A DNA stretch of 64,000 bases from Prevotella sp902465605 (GTDB taxonomy: Bacteria; Bacteroidota; Bacteroidia; Bacteroidales; Bacteroidaceae). The stretch lies in contig CABQNT010000011.1 of the NCBI GenBank assembly GCA_902465605.1, forward strand, positions 1-64,000. Direction: 5' to 3'. The position numbers and the translations under genes are program-made. A model generated the notes under the pieces. It ran no database searches and was not told the DNA's origin. It saw nothing but the letters and a program-made list of their open reading frames with translations. This document shows positions 8,532 to 17,265 of the stretch, one piece after another; position 1 is the stretch's first letter; every line of letters begins with the position of its first letter.

Positions 8532-10151
8532 TTAATAACCATCATTCTGTTTCAAGTTCTGGTTCGAGCCAATGTCGTCAGAAGGCAAGGGGAATATCTT
8601 GTACTTGTCTTTCACTGCTTTACCTTCAGCAACACCACCCTTCCAAGGCCACACATAATCGGCGGAGGTGTACTTGCCAAAGCGCACAAGGTCGGTGCGG
8701 CGCTGTGCCTCGAAGAAGAGCTCACGTCCACGCTCATCGAGCAAGAACTTCAGTGTGAAGTTGTTGTCATCAATAGGCGCCACGGTCTTATCCTTATAGG
8801 CACGCTTGCGCAATTCGTTCAGGTAGTTCATGGCTTCGTTCTTGGTAGCACCTGTTCCTCCACGGAGAACAGCCTCGGCCAAGTTCAGGTAGATCTCGCC
8901 CAAGCGGAACAATGGGAAGTCAACGTAAGCTTCGCTTGATGCGGGCTTGCTGCCATCCTTGTTTATGTTGTAGAACTTGGTCACGGGAATACCGTTGTCC
9001 TTGAAGTCGCCCTCCTTGACGATTTCCACATTCTTGGTTCCATCCAAGCGCAGCATGGCGAAACGCGTGTCTTCCTCATGCTTTTTCTCATTGGTAAACA
9101 ATTTGAGCAGTGACGACTTAGCACGCACGCCTTGCCAAGCTCCCTTGGCATTCGTCTCTTCTTGGAATTGTGCAGAACCCCAACACAACAGAGCGGTCAT
9201 ACCTCCCCAAGTCATGGTTTCAGCACCTTCGTAGCGAAGTGGGAAAATCATTTCCTTGGAATGATCGTTGTCCGCCTTGAACATGTCGCCATAGTTGGGT
9301 TCCAACTCATAACCAGCTGCAATGATTTTCTTGCTATAAGTGATGCACTCGGTATATTTCTTTTGCCCCACGTAGGTTTCGGCATTGAGGTACAAACGCG
9401 ACAGGGCAGCCCATGCGGCAGCCTTGTTGGCGTTGCCATAATTCTTGTTCCAGCCTACAACAGGAGCTGCAAGATCCTTCTCACATTCCAGTAATTCTTT
9501 CTCCACATATTTATAAAGGTCGTCCTTCATAATTTGTTGTGGACGCTCGCTACCTATTGTACTATTCTCATCAAAGAATGGATAGTTGCGATACAGGTCA
9601 AGGGCGTACATGTAAGTGAGCGCACGCAGGAATCGAGCCTCGGCTCTATACTCCTTTACTGTTTGCTTAACTTGCTCGTTACAACCGCGGCTACTCAGCT
9701 TGTCGTCAGTGGTCTCACGAAGGAAAGCATTCGCCAAGTTGATTTGGTAAGCCAATCGGTAATACGAACCTTTGATCCATGGGCTTGACGAATCCCAAGA
9801 AAGGTGGTTAAATCCAGGAATTCCAGGGTCGTTCCATGCACAGTGAGCCATGTCGGATGCCAATTCCTGCATATTCCACAACACACGTATGAAAGAAGCC
9901 TGCGAGCCTCCATCAATTCCTTTGACGTCTTGCTCGGCGTCTCCACCTTTGTTTCCACCTATCACCATACCCGCATAAATCTTGGCGAGGCTCTGGGTAT
10001 AAGCGTTGATATCGTCCTTAAACACTACATTAGACACTAATTCATCCTTGTCCAACGGTTCGGTATCCAAGTCTCCTACACAGGAGGTCATTCCTAACAA
10101 TGCTCCTGACAAGAGCAAAAACAATGACTTTTTAATATGATATTTTTTCAT
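8532..10151 (-). CDS. susD: SusD-family starch-binding lipoprotein
   Basis: A 539-residue RagB/SusD family protein with lipobox MTSC (Cys24). SusD caps the SusC barrel and captures oligosaccharides. The family's N-terminal VGDLDTEPLD phrase, the TPR-like helical segments with YRAEARFLRALTYMYALDLY, and the C-terminal LDERGRELFFEAQRRTDLVR signature are all visible. It lies 13 bp downstream of susC and 21 bp upstream of the susE/F gene. Starch specificity rests on the context of amylases and SusA/SusB homologues, not on the sequence alone. Confidence 0.95.
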   Translation of the reverse strand: MKKYHIKKSLFLLLSGALLGMTSCVGDLDTEPLDKDELVSNVVFKDDINAYTQSLAKIYAGMVIGGNKGGDAEQDVKGIDGGSQASFIRVLWNMQELASDMAHCAWNDPGIPGFNHLSWDSSSPWIKGSYYRLAYQINLANAFLRETTDDKLSSRGCNEQVKQTVKEYRAEARFLRALTYMYALDLYRNYPFFDENSTIGSERPQQIMKDDLYKYVEKELLECEKDLAAPVVGWNKNYGNANKAAAWAALSRLYLNAETYVGQKKYTECITYSKKIIAAGYELEPNYGDMFKADNDHSKEMIFPLRYEGAETMTWGGMTALLCWGSAQFQEETNAKGAWQGVRAKSSLLKLFTNEKKHEEDTRFAMLRLDGTKNVEIVKEGDFKDNGIPVTKFYNINKDGSKPASSEAYVDFPLFRLGEIYLNLAEAVLRGGTGATKNEAMNYLNELRKRAYKDKTVAPIDDNNFTLKFLLDERGRELFFEAQRRTDLVRFGKYTSADYVWPWKGGVAEGKAVKDKYKIFPLPSDDIGSNQNLKQNDGY

Positions 10152-10164
10152 TTTGAGTTGCTAT

Positions 10165-13164
10165 TTAGAATTTGAAATTGAAACCAAACATAAACGAAAT
10201 AGGTCTCGGATAGATCTTGTTGTCTATACCCTCGCCGCTGATTTCAGGGTCAATGCCACTGTAGTTGGTAATGACAAATGGGTTTTGTACGGTGAGATAC
10301 AGACGAGCTGACTGTTTGTCATTGAACAGCTTGTTGAATGTGTAGCCAAGTGTAATGTTGTCCATGCGAACAAAGTCAGCTTTCTGCACATAGTAACTGC
10401 TGCGGTACTGTCCTATATGGAAGTTCTTGTTGGCAGCAGAGTTAAGACGATTCTTCAAGAAGCCTGTCTGGTCGTACATCTGTGAACCATCCCATGCCTC
10501 ACGGTTAGACTGTGTGTTGTTGTACACATAGTTGCCAATGCTCGAGCGGAGGGCGAACGACATATCCCAGTTCTTGTAATTCAGCTGCGATGTCAAACCC
10601 ATGTAAACATCAGGAGCCGATTTCTTATAAGGAATAAGGTCGCCTTCATCAATCTTATTATCGTTGTTCTGGTCTACATAAGCTCCTTCAATAGGAGTTC
10701 CGTTCTCGTCATACATCTGCTCAAATACATAGAATGAGTTGTATGGCTTGTCAACAGCATTAATTTGAATGTTGTAACCTGTGGCACCGTCAATACCACC
10801 ATGTATCACGCCCTTATATTTGGGGTCGTCGTTGAACGTCAGTTTGGTGATGGTGTTCTTGTTGTATGACACATTGTAACCCAATGTCCATTGGAAATCC
10901 TTGGTTGTAATAGGATGCGCTGTCAACGATAGTTCCACACCTTTGTTTTCCAATGTGCCAACATTGGTAAGCAACTCATTACTGAAGTTGGTACCAGCTG
11001 GTGCCGTAACAGTGTTCAACAAGTTGTTGGTCTGACGATAATAGAAATCCAGCGTACCCGAGAGTACACCCTTGAAGAAGCCAAAGTCGAGACCCAAATT
11101 ATAGGTTGTGGTTTCCTCCCACTTCAGGTTTTCATCGTACGCCAACGGAGCAATCAGTCGTATGCGCCTGTCGCCAAAGTAGTAATTGGCACCTGGTTGT
11201 GAATAAGCGTAGCGTGCCATATAGGGGTAATCACCGCTACCAAGGTTCTGCTGACCTGTCACACCGTAACCCAAACGCAGTTTCAAATCATCAAGCCAGC
11301 GTGCGTCTTTCAAGAAAGCCTCTTCGTTGATACGCCAAGCCAATGCTGCCGATGGGAATACACCCCAGCGATTGTCCTTGTTGAAGCGTGAAGAACCGTC
11401 ATTACGCAAAGTGAATGTCAAGAGATAACGATCTAATAAGGTGTAGTTCACACGTCCGAAGAACGACACGAGGTAGTTCTCGGTAATGAAATCGTCTTCG
11501 CCCTTGTAGAATTCCTTGCCATATTCCTTAGCCTTGGCTGCTGAATAGGGGTACTTGGTCCATTCCGAACGATAGAAGTGCTGCCACGAATAACCTGCCA
11601 TGGCATCAATGAAGTGTGCGCCAAAGGTCTTGGTGTAGTTCATATAGAACTCCAACAGCGTATTGCGCTTGAGCTGCCAGAAGCTGCTGTTCTCACCAAA
11701 TCCTTTCTTGAAGTTGCCCCACGTCCACGACATAGGAGAGTTATCTACGGTTATCACGTCGCCCGTCCCCTTGGAAACATCATATCCTAAATTGAGGTTT
11801 GCACGCAAGTCGGGCAAGAAATGGAATTTATAGTCGAACTGTGCGTTGCCGATGCTGCGGTACACCTTTGACTTGTCGCTCTTGTCGGTGAGGATGGATA
11901 CAGGGTTAGCCAAAGCAATGTCGATGGGTTTTCCCTTATCATTGAGATACATGAAGTAGCCGTTGCCATATTCAGACCCTTTCATATAGATGGGCTGTGT
12001 GGGGTCGTACTGTGTTGCCATGCCCAAAGAACCAAGGTCTGCAAAACGGTTGGTGTTGTAAATACCCTTGAGGTTCAACTGAACAGAGAGATGCTTGTCA
12101 AAGAATTGCGGACTCAAGTTGATGGCACCCGTATAACGTTCCATGTTGGATGTCTTCACGATACCGTTCTCATTCGTATAACCTACCGACACACGGTAAG
12201 GCAAATTAGCCACCGCACCCGACACGTTAATGTTGTGGTCGGTGCTAACAGATGTGCGCAGCACTTCCTTCTGCCAGTCGGTGTCGCTCGTGCCAAGAGC
12301 CTTGGCTTGCATGCTTTGTTCACCAAATTTGGAGATTACAAAGTTCTTGAAGTCGTTTGCCGACATCACATCCACGTCCTTGACACTGGTGCTCACCTTC
12401 ACAGAACCGCTATATCCAACTTGAATACCACCAGCTTTTCCTTTCTTGGTGGTGATAAGAATCACACCATTCGATGCACGCGAACCATAGATAGCTGTTG
12501 CTGACGCATCCTTCAACACCGTCATGGTAGCGATATCGTCAGGGTGAACGGTACTCAGGGGGTTGGCCATACCGTTAATGCCGCCATCGTCTACAGGTAC
12601 ACCATCGATTACCACCAACGGGTTATTGGATGCCGACATAGACGAACCACCACGAATACGTATCGTTGCACCAGCACCCGGTGCGCCACCGTCCGTGATA
12701 ACGCTCACACCAGCAGCCTTACCTACCAACATATCGGTGGCAGAGGTAACGGCTCCTTTTACCATTTTCTCTGCATTCAAGGCAGTAACACTACCCGTCA
12801 AGTCGTTTTTCTTCACTCGTCCGTAGCCAATCACCACCACTTCGTTAATCGACTCACCTTTAGCTTCTTTCAGAGTAATGGTCATCTTGGCGGTTGCTGG
12901 TGCCTCAAAAACATCGTAACCAATGTAACTAACGGAGATTTTGTCGCCCGTATTGGCGTTGATGGTGAAGTTTCCATCAAAGTCTGTCACCGTACCTCCC
13001 GTCTGTCCCACTACTCTAATAGTAGCGCCAATAATGGGTTCGCCGGTTTCATCCTTCACATGGCCGTTCACGGCAATTTGTTGCGCGAAGGCACTGACTG
13101 ATAATACCAACACACATAACAGCGTTAGCATTCTCAGCGGCAATGTAAAATTTACCTGCTTCAT
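10165..13164 (-). CDS. susC: SusC-family TonB-dependent outer-membrane transporter (starch oligosaccharides)
   Basis: A 999-residue barrel protein. Signal peptide ends AFA|QQ near residue 27. A carboxypeptidase-regulatory-like domain follows (about 30-100, VNGHVKDETGEPIIGATI), then the NEVVVIGYG segment (107-115), the plug with GSRASNGVILITTKKGK, and the beta barrel ending in phenylalanine (FGFNFKF). It lacks the N-terminal STN domain, so unlike the second SusC in this window it should not signal to an anti-sigma factor. That agrees with control by the LacI-family regulator instead. First gene of the susC-susD-susE/F-amylase operon, with a -7 box at 13345-13352 and an operator at 13407-13420. 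Confidence 0.96.
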   Translation of the reverse strand: MKQVNFTLPLRMLTLLCVLVLSVSAFAQQIAVNGHVKDETGEPIIGATIRVVGQTGGTVTDFDGNFTINANTGDKISVSYIGYDVFEAPATAKMTITLKEAKGESINEVVVIGYGRVKKNDLTGSVTALNAEKMVKGAVTSATDMLVGKAAGVSVITDGGAPGAGATIRIRGGSSMSASNNPLVVIDGVPVDDGGINGMANPLSTVHPDDIATMTVLKDASATAIYGSRASNGVILITTKKGKAGGIQVGYSGSVKVSTSVKDVDVMSANDFKNFVISKFGEQSMQAKALGTSDTDWQKEVLRTSVSTDHNINVSGAVANLPYRVSVGYTNENGIVKTSNMERYTGAINLSPQFFDKHLSVQLNLKGIYNTNRFADLGSLGMATQYDPTQPIYMKGSEYGNGYFMYLNDKGKPIDIALANPVSILTDKSDKSKVYRSIGNAQFDYKFHFLPDLRANLNLGYDVSKGTGDVITVDNSPMSWTWGNFKKGFGENSSFWQLKRNTLLEFYMNYTKTFGAHFIDAMAGYSWQHFYRSEWTKYPYSAAKAKEYGKEFYKGEDDFITENYLVSFFGRVNYTLLDRYLLTFTLRNDGSSRFNKDNRWGVFPSAALAWRINEEAFLKDARWLDDLKLRLGYGVTGQQNLGSGDYPYMARYAYSQPGANYYFGDRRIRLIAPLAYDENLKWEETTTYNLGLDFGFFKGVLSGTLDFYYRQTNNLLNTVTAPAGTNFSNELLTNVGTLENKGVELSLTAHPITTKDFQWTLGYNVSYNKNTITKLTFNDDPKYKGVIHGGIDGATGYNIQINAVDKPYNSFYVFEQMYDENGTPIEGAYVDQNNDNKIDEGDLIPYKKSAPDVYMGLTSQLNYKNWDMSFALRSSIGNYVYNNTQSNREAWDGSQMYDQTGFLKNRLNSAANKNFHIGQYRSSYYVQKADFVRMDNITLGYTFNKLFNDKQSARLYLTVQNPFVITNYSGIDPEISGEGIDNKIYPRPISFMFGFNFKF

Positions 13165-13344
13165 CTTTCTTGTTTTTAGTTAATGTAAATATAATAAATT
13201 TAGTGTATCGCTTAGGTCGTGTTCCCTGATGTTCATGGCCTGTCGTGACTCATACGTTTGCGTCTTCCACATGAAGGCCAGGGAAATGCAATGAGGAGGC
13301 TTGATTGTTTCTCTTATCGGTCTGGTTAGTAGCTCCTCTGCGTG

Positions 13345-13352
13345 CAAAGTTA
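13345..13352 (-). promoter_or_regulatory. Promoter -7 box of susC
   Basis: On the minus strand this reads TAACTTTG, matching the Bacteroidetes -7 consensus TAnnTTTG, and lies about 180 bp upstream of the susC start. No good -33 TTTG is present at the usual spacing, which is common for promoters that need an activator. Its centre is 65 bp from the centre of the operator at 13407-13420. Confidence 0.65.
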
Positions 13353-13406
13353 GTATTGTTTAACCTTTGACATACGATTTTGTCTGTAAATTCGTTGTTT
13401 TAGTAG

Positions 13407-13420
13407 TGCAAACGTTTGCA
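13407..13420. promoter_or_regulatory. LacI-type operator between susC and the regulator gene
   Basis: TGCAAACGTTTGCA is a perfect 14-bp palindrome with the central CG typical of LacI-family sites. It sits midway between the two divergent -7 boxes: centre 13413.5, against 13348.5 for susC and 13479.5 for the regulator gene. A near-identical site lies upstream of malQ at 17138-17153. It probably binds the regulator encoded at 13504. Confidence 0.8.
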
Positions 13421-13475
13421 TGAAAGATTTGGTTAGAAATCAATGACTTGCTTTCATGCATTCTCAGGTTTTGCA

Positions 13476-13483
13476 TACATTTG
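13476..13483 (+). promoter_or_regulatory. Promoter -7 box of the LacI-family regulator gene
   Basis: TACATTTG matches TAnnTTTG and lies 20 bp before the start at 13504, which gives a very short leader. It is 66 bp from the operator centre, the same distance as at susC and malQ. Confidence 0.6.
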
Positions 13484-13503
13484 TATCACTAATAACAACC
13501 TAA

Positions 13504-14529
13504 ATGGATATTTTGTCACCGCTCACAATGAAAGACATTGCAAAGGAATTGGGTGTTTCTATTGCAACGGTCTCGCGTGCGTTGAAAGACAACCCGAGCA
13601 TCAGCAAAGAACAACGGGAAAAGATACAGGCTTACGCGCGCGAACATAATTTCTATCCCAACGTTATCGCCGAGTCGCTGCGCAACAGCAAGGTGAAACC
13701 GCTGAGAGTCATTGGCGTCATCGTTCCCCAGCTGTCACATTTCTACTTCTCCAGCATCCTCTCCGGCATCGAAGAGGAAGCCAGTGCCCGCGGCTATCGT
13801 ATCATGGTGGCTCAGAGCAACGAGAAGTACGATCGTGAAGTGCGCATCTGCCAGGATTATTTTGAGAACAAGGTATGCGGCGTCATCGTCTCACAAGCCA
13901 AGGACACTATACGCTATGAGCATTTCCAGAAACTGATAAACCACGGCATGCCACTTGTGTTTTACGACCGTATTTGCACGGGCGTGGAATGTAGTCGAGT
14001 GGTGGTGGACGATTATATGGGTGCCTTCAATGCTGTCACCCACTTGATACAGACTGGCTGTCGGCGCATTGCTTACTACGGCACACTGATGACCATGGAG
14101 ATTTCCAAGAACCGTTATAACGGCTACCGCGATGCCATTACCAAGTACGGACTGAAGGCTGACGACCGTTTTTTTCGTATCTGCGACAACCGAGCTGACG
14201 CTGAGCTAATCACCCCTGAGCTGCTGAGTCAGGAGGAAGCCCCCGATGCTTTCTTCGCTGTGAACGATGACACGGCCGTGGGCATTCTCTACGCTGCTAA
14301 GCGCATGGGGTATCGGGTACCCGAGGATATCTCCATCTGTGGCTTTACTAATGGTGACCGTGCCAAGGCCTGCGACCCCATGCTCACCACCGTAGAGCAG
14401 CGTGGCGTGCGGGTAGGTGAAGAAGCGGCTAACATCCTCATTTCACGCGTGGAGGGGTTCATCCCACCTGACAAGATTGAAAAGAGAATCGTGAGAACAA
14501 AACTTATTATTAGGGGAACAACGAGATAA
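13504..14529 (+). CDS. LacI-family transcriptional regulator of the starch locus
   Basis: A 341-residue cytoplasmic DNA-binding protein. The helix-turn-helix is at about residues 9-30 (MKDIAKELGVSIATVSRALK), followed by the hinge (NFYPNVIAESLRNSK) and a periplasmic-binding-protein-like sensor domain (VIGVIVPQLSHFYFSSIL, VVVDDYMGAFNAVTHLI, DAFFAVNDDTAVG). Divergent from susC across a gap with one palindromic operator, and followed by the MFS, malQ, susB, pulA and susA genes, it is the natural regulator of both arms. Bacteroides thetaiotaomicron controls its sus genes with the membrane-bound SusR, an unrelated protein, so the regulatory design here differs. An in-frame ATG at 13528 (Met9) is an alternative start. 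The stop codon lies at the edge of an AATTCATAATT word array. Confidence 0.92.
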   Translation: MDILSPLTMKDIAKELGVSIATVSRALKDNPSISKEQREKIQAYAREHNFYPNVIAESLRNSKVKPLRVIGVIVPQLSHFYFSSILSGIEEEASARGYRIMVAQSNEKYDREVRICQDYFENKVCGVIVSQAKDTIRYEHFQKLINHGMPLVFYDRICTGVECSRVVVDDYMGAFNAVTHLIQTGCRRIAYYGTLMTMEISKNRYNGYRDAITKYGLKADDRFFRICDNRADAELITPELLSQEEAPDAFFAVNDDTAVGILYAAKRMGYRVPEDISICGFTNGDRAKACDPMLTTVEQRGVRVGEEAANILISRVEGFIPPDKIEKRIVRTKLIIRGTTR

Positions 14530-14562
14530 TTCATAATTAAGAATTCATAATTCATAATTTTA
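14528..14562 (+). repeat. Left arm of an inverted GAATTAT word array
   Basis: Several AATTCATAATT words follow each other directly after the lacI stop codon. The same words appear in the opposite orientation at 15133-15281, so the four-helix-bundle gene lies between two inverted arms. Confidence 0.7.
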
Positions 14563-14613
14563 TTTGCTGACAGTATTTTGTTATGGAATATGAAGAAATC
14601 ATGTTGAAATGAA

Positions 14614-14621
14614 TACCTTTG
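14614..14621 (+). promoter_or_regulatory. -7 box upstream of the four-helix-bundle gene
   Basis: TACCTTTG matches the Bacteroidetes -7 consensus 66 bp upstream of the start at 14687. No -33 match is seen at 19-21 bp. Confidence 0.45.
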
Positions 14622-14686
14622 TAAGAGGTATCTATACAATACATATAATACATATATTTTAACTTGAACCTAAACTCCATCTATCA

Positions 14687-15067
14687 ATGAAAGATATAGA
14701 CAACAATGTTATTGTCCAGAAGAGCTTTGCTTTTGCTATTCGCTGTGTACATCTCTGTAAATATCTAAGAGAAGAGAAAAAAGAATACGAAATGAGCAAA
14801 CAGCTTATACGGAGCGGAACGAGTATTGGTGCAAACGTAAAAGAAGCACTAAGAGCTCAATCAAAAGCAGATTTTAAATCAAAACTCAACATCTCACTGA
14901 AAGAAGCGAGTGAAACAGAATACTGGATAGAACTTTTATGGCGCACGCAGTATATTAACGAAGCGGCAGCAAAAAGCATCTTAGCAGACTGCGTTGAATT
15001 GATTAAACTGTTAACATCCATCATCAAACACATTACTAAGGAACAACAAAATAATAAGTCTTCATAA
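14687..15067 (+). CDS. Four-helix-bundle protein (23S rRNA intervening-sequence/S23 family)
   Basis: A 126-residue, all-helical, soluble protein with the family's hallmarks: VIVQKSFAFAIRCVHLCKYL at the start, then MSKQLIRSGTSIGANVKEALRAQSKADF, SLKEASETEYWIELL, and a last helix around ELIKLLTSIIKHI. Members occur in rRNA intervening sequences and scattered through Bacteroidetes genomes; their molecular function is not firmly known. Here the gene sits alone inside a sugar-utilisation locus, flanked on both sides by GAATTAT/AATTCAT word arrays in inverted orientation. That suggests the gene and its flanks arrived as a unit. I do not think it belongs to starch metabolism. Confidence 0.88.
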   Translation: MKDIDNNVIVQKSFAFAIRCVHLCKYLREEKKEYEMSKQLIRSGTSIGANVKEALRAQSKADFKSKLNISLKEASETEYWIELLWRTQYINEAAAKSILADCVELIKLLTSIIKHITKEQQNNKSS

Positions 15068-15118
15068 TAAGAATATTGACCGTTTTGCATAAAACATCAT
15101 GAATCACAAAACCCTCAA

Positions 15119-15290
15119 CGTATATTCTAACAAAAGTATGAATTATGAATTATGAATAAAAAAAAATTCATTGTATATTCAACCAAAAGTATGAATTACG
15201 AATTATGAATTATGAATTAAAATAAACCTTATCGTATACTCAACCAAAAGTATGAATTAAGAATTATGAATTATGAATTAAAAAAGAAGC
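15119..15290 (+). repeat. Three direct copies of a repeat with GAATTAT words (right arm)
   Basis: Copies begin at 15120, 15173 and 15234 with GTATA(T/C)TC, then (A)ACCAAAAGTATGAATTA and two or three further GAATTAT words spaced about 7 bp apart. The third copy runs into the MFS gene: the ATG at 15266 is part of a GAATTATGAATTA word. It is the inverted partner of 14528-14562. Confidence 0.85.
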
Positions 15291-16585
15291 CCGACATGAG
15301 CTTCTGGAAACTTTGGAATTTAAGTTTCGGATTTTTCGGTGTACAGATTGCGTACGCTTTGCAGAGTGCAAACATCTCGCGTATCTTCGCCACGCTGGGC
15401 GCAGACCCGCACAACCTGAGTTATTTCTGGATTCTGCCGCCCTTGATGGGCATTGTGGTGCAGCCCATTATTGGTACACTTTCTGATCGAACATGGACAC
15501 GCTATGGGCGCCGCATCCCTTACCTATTCATCGGAGCGGCAGCGGCTGTACTGGTCATGTGCCTGCTACCCCACTCCGGCTCGTTTGGTATGACGGCATC
15601 GGAAGCTATGATTTTCGGACTTGTCATGCTCATGTTCCTCGACACCTCTATCAACATGGCCATGCAACCGTTTAAGATGCTCGTGGGCGACATGGTGAAC
15701 GAACGACAGAAAGCCAAGGCCTACTCCATCCAGAGCTTGCTGTGCAATGCAGGTTCGTTAGTGGGTTACCTGTTTCCATTCTTCTTCGCACTGTTGGGCA
15801 TCGCCAACACGGCACCCAAGGGTGTCATCCCCGACTCGGTGATTTACAGCTTTATCGTGGGTGCGGGCATCCTCATTCTCTGCGTCAACTACACCATCTC
15901 CAAGGTACGGGAGTGGCCACCGCAGGAGTACGAGCAGTACAACGGCAGTTTGAAGTCGGACACGGAGAAGAAAGAAAACTGGATCAGTCTACTCAAGCAT
16001 GCACCCTCCACTTTCTGGAAGGTAGGCATCGTGCAGTTCTTCAGTTGGATAGCCTTCATGTACATGTGGACCTATACGCACGGCACCGTAGCCGCCAACG
16101 TTTGGGGCACAACTGACATGGCCAGCGAGGGAGCACAAGAGGCCGGCAACTGGGTAGGCGTATTGTTCGCCGTGCAGGCCATTGGCTCTGTGTTATGGGC
16201 ACCGCTGCTCCCCAAACTCGGTAGTAGGAAGACCGCCTACGCTCTTAGTCTGGCATTGGGTGCCATTGGCTTTGCAGCCTGTACCGTGGTACACGACCAG
16301 TATTTATTGTTCATTCCGTTCCTCCTCATAGGCTGTGCGTGGGCCGCCATCCTGGCCATGCCATTCACTTTTGTCACCAATGCCCTGCAAGGTTATGGCC
16401 ACATGGGTGCTTATCTCGGCTTGTTCAATGGCACCATCTGCATTCCGCAAATCGTGGCTGCGTTAATAGGAGGCACACTCCTCAGTCTTGTAGGCTCGGT
16501 ACAAAGCCACATGATGTTCGTTGCGGGCATCTCACTGTTACTGGGTGCCGCCGCTGTATCGCTCATCAAGGATGTCAAGGCCTGA
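15266..16585 (+). CDS. MFS sugar transporter, probably maltose/maltodextrin (GPH/SLC45-like)
   Basis: A 439-residue inner-membrane carrier with about 12 hydrophobic segments. It opens with KPDMSFWKLWNLSFGFFGVQIAYALQSANISRIF, as in the Bacteroidetes sugar MFS proteins found in starch loci, and has GTLSDRTWTRYGRRIPY after the second helix pair, a typical MFS loop. It would import maltose or short maltodextrins into the cytoplasm for MalQ. The start at 15266 falls inside a repeat copy; homologues have a few residues before SFW, which favours it over the ATG at 15296. It lies 0.7 kb upstream of malQ on the same strand. Confidence 0.88.
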   Translation: MNYELKKKPDMSFWKLWNLSFGFFGVQIAYALQSANISRIFATLGADPHNLSYFWILPPLMGIVVQPIIGTLSDRTWTRYGRRIPYLFIGAAAAVLVMCLLPHSGSFGMTASEAMIFGLVMLMFLDTSINMAMQPFKMLVGDMVNERQKAKAYSIQSLLCNAGSLVGYLFPFFFALLGIANTAPKGVIPDSVIYSFIVGAGILILCVNYTISKVREWPPQEYEQYNGSLKSDTEKKENWISLLKHAPSTFWKVGIVQFFSWIAFMYMWTYTHGTVAANVWGTTDMASEGAQEAGNWVGVLFAVQAIGSVLWAPLLPKLGSRKTAYALSLALGAIGFAACTVVHDQYLLFIPFLLIGCAWAAILAMPFTFVTNALQGYGHMGAYLGLFNGTICIPQIVAALIGGTLLSLVGSVQSHMMFVAGISLLLGAAAVSLIKDVKA

Positions 16586-17137
16586 CATTGGTTAGGAAGT
16601 GATTACTACAGAATTAGCTGTTGGCAGTTAACGCTCTACCACAGTGGTCACAACCACCTTAGAGAACAAATTGTTGCAGCAAGTTTACATCCGCTCCAAG
16701 GAATGTTATTTTTCTCCTTAAACACGGGTGTCAAACGCCACAAAACGGAGGTGTAAAAGTGTCAAGAATATTGACATGCACCCTCAATACTCGCGTATTT
16801 GCAAGCAACCGACAGGTTGGCGGCAAATACGCGAATTTTGTATATCACTCATTATCAAGATATTGTATATGACGAGCATTCTCGGTCGGCAGCAAACTCC
16901 ATGCTATTGACTGGCAAAAGCATTGGGTTTGCACGGTCATCACTATCACTTTTCTCGTCAAAAACATTGCTCTGTGCAGCCAAACTCTATGCTTTTGGCC
17001 AGACAAGGTGTAAAAACCGACCTTTAAAAGTTTAAAGCACCCTCTTGAGAAGCTAGAATGAGAATTTTGAAATGACCAAATAATCGGACAAAACTCACTG
17101 CCATGTCACCTACAACCGAGAGGATAAAATAGTATTT
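16586..17137. other. Gene-free stretch between the MFS gene and the malQ operator
   Basis: No gene is seen. The stretch contains the TATTTGC hairpin at 16792-16833 and phrases such as GGCAAAAGCATTGGG (from about 16914) that recur in other gene-free gaps of this window (26510-26570, 37580-37690, 58600-58670). Confidence 0.5.
16792..16833. repeat. TATTTGC...GCAAATA hairpin, copy 1
   Basis: CGCGTATTTGC (16792-16802) pairs perfectly with GCAAATACGCG (16823-16833). Inside is a second stem, CAACC-GACA-GGTTG (16806-16819). Related hairpins occur at 37790-37825 and 58754-58790. Confidence 0.8.
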
Positions 17138-17153
17138 ATGCAAACGATTGCAT
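17138..17153. promoter_or_regulatory. LacI-type operator upstream of malQ
   Basis: ATGCAAACGATTGCAT shares 13 of 14 bases with the perfect palindrome at 13407-13420. Its centre (17145.5) lies 66 bp upstream of the centre of the -7 box at 17208-17215, the same spacing as at the other two promoters. Confidence 0.8.
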
Positions 17154-17207
17154 CATATTTTTCCAATAATTAGACTTCCAAATCAACTTCACCTTACTTA
17201 TTATTTA

Positions 17208-17215
17208 TACATTTG
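17208..17215 (+). promoter_or_regulatory. Promoter -7 box of the malQ-susB-pulA-susA operon
   Basis: TACATTTG matches TAnnTTTG, 50 bp before the malQ start. No -33 box is visible, consistent with dependence on an activator bound at 17138-17153. Confidence 0.65.
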
Positions 17216-17265
17216 CATATATTAAGTACCAAACCTAAAGTTACTCAACTACTACACCTTAGTTT

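Noticed and set aside
14528..15290. Insertion sequence around the four-helix-bundle gene
   Set aside because: No transposase and no clean terminal inverted repeats with target duplication are visible; the flanks are multi-word arrays.
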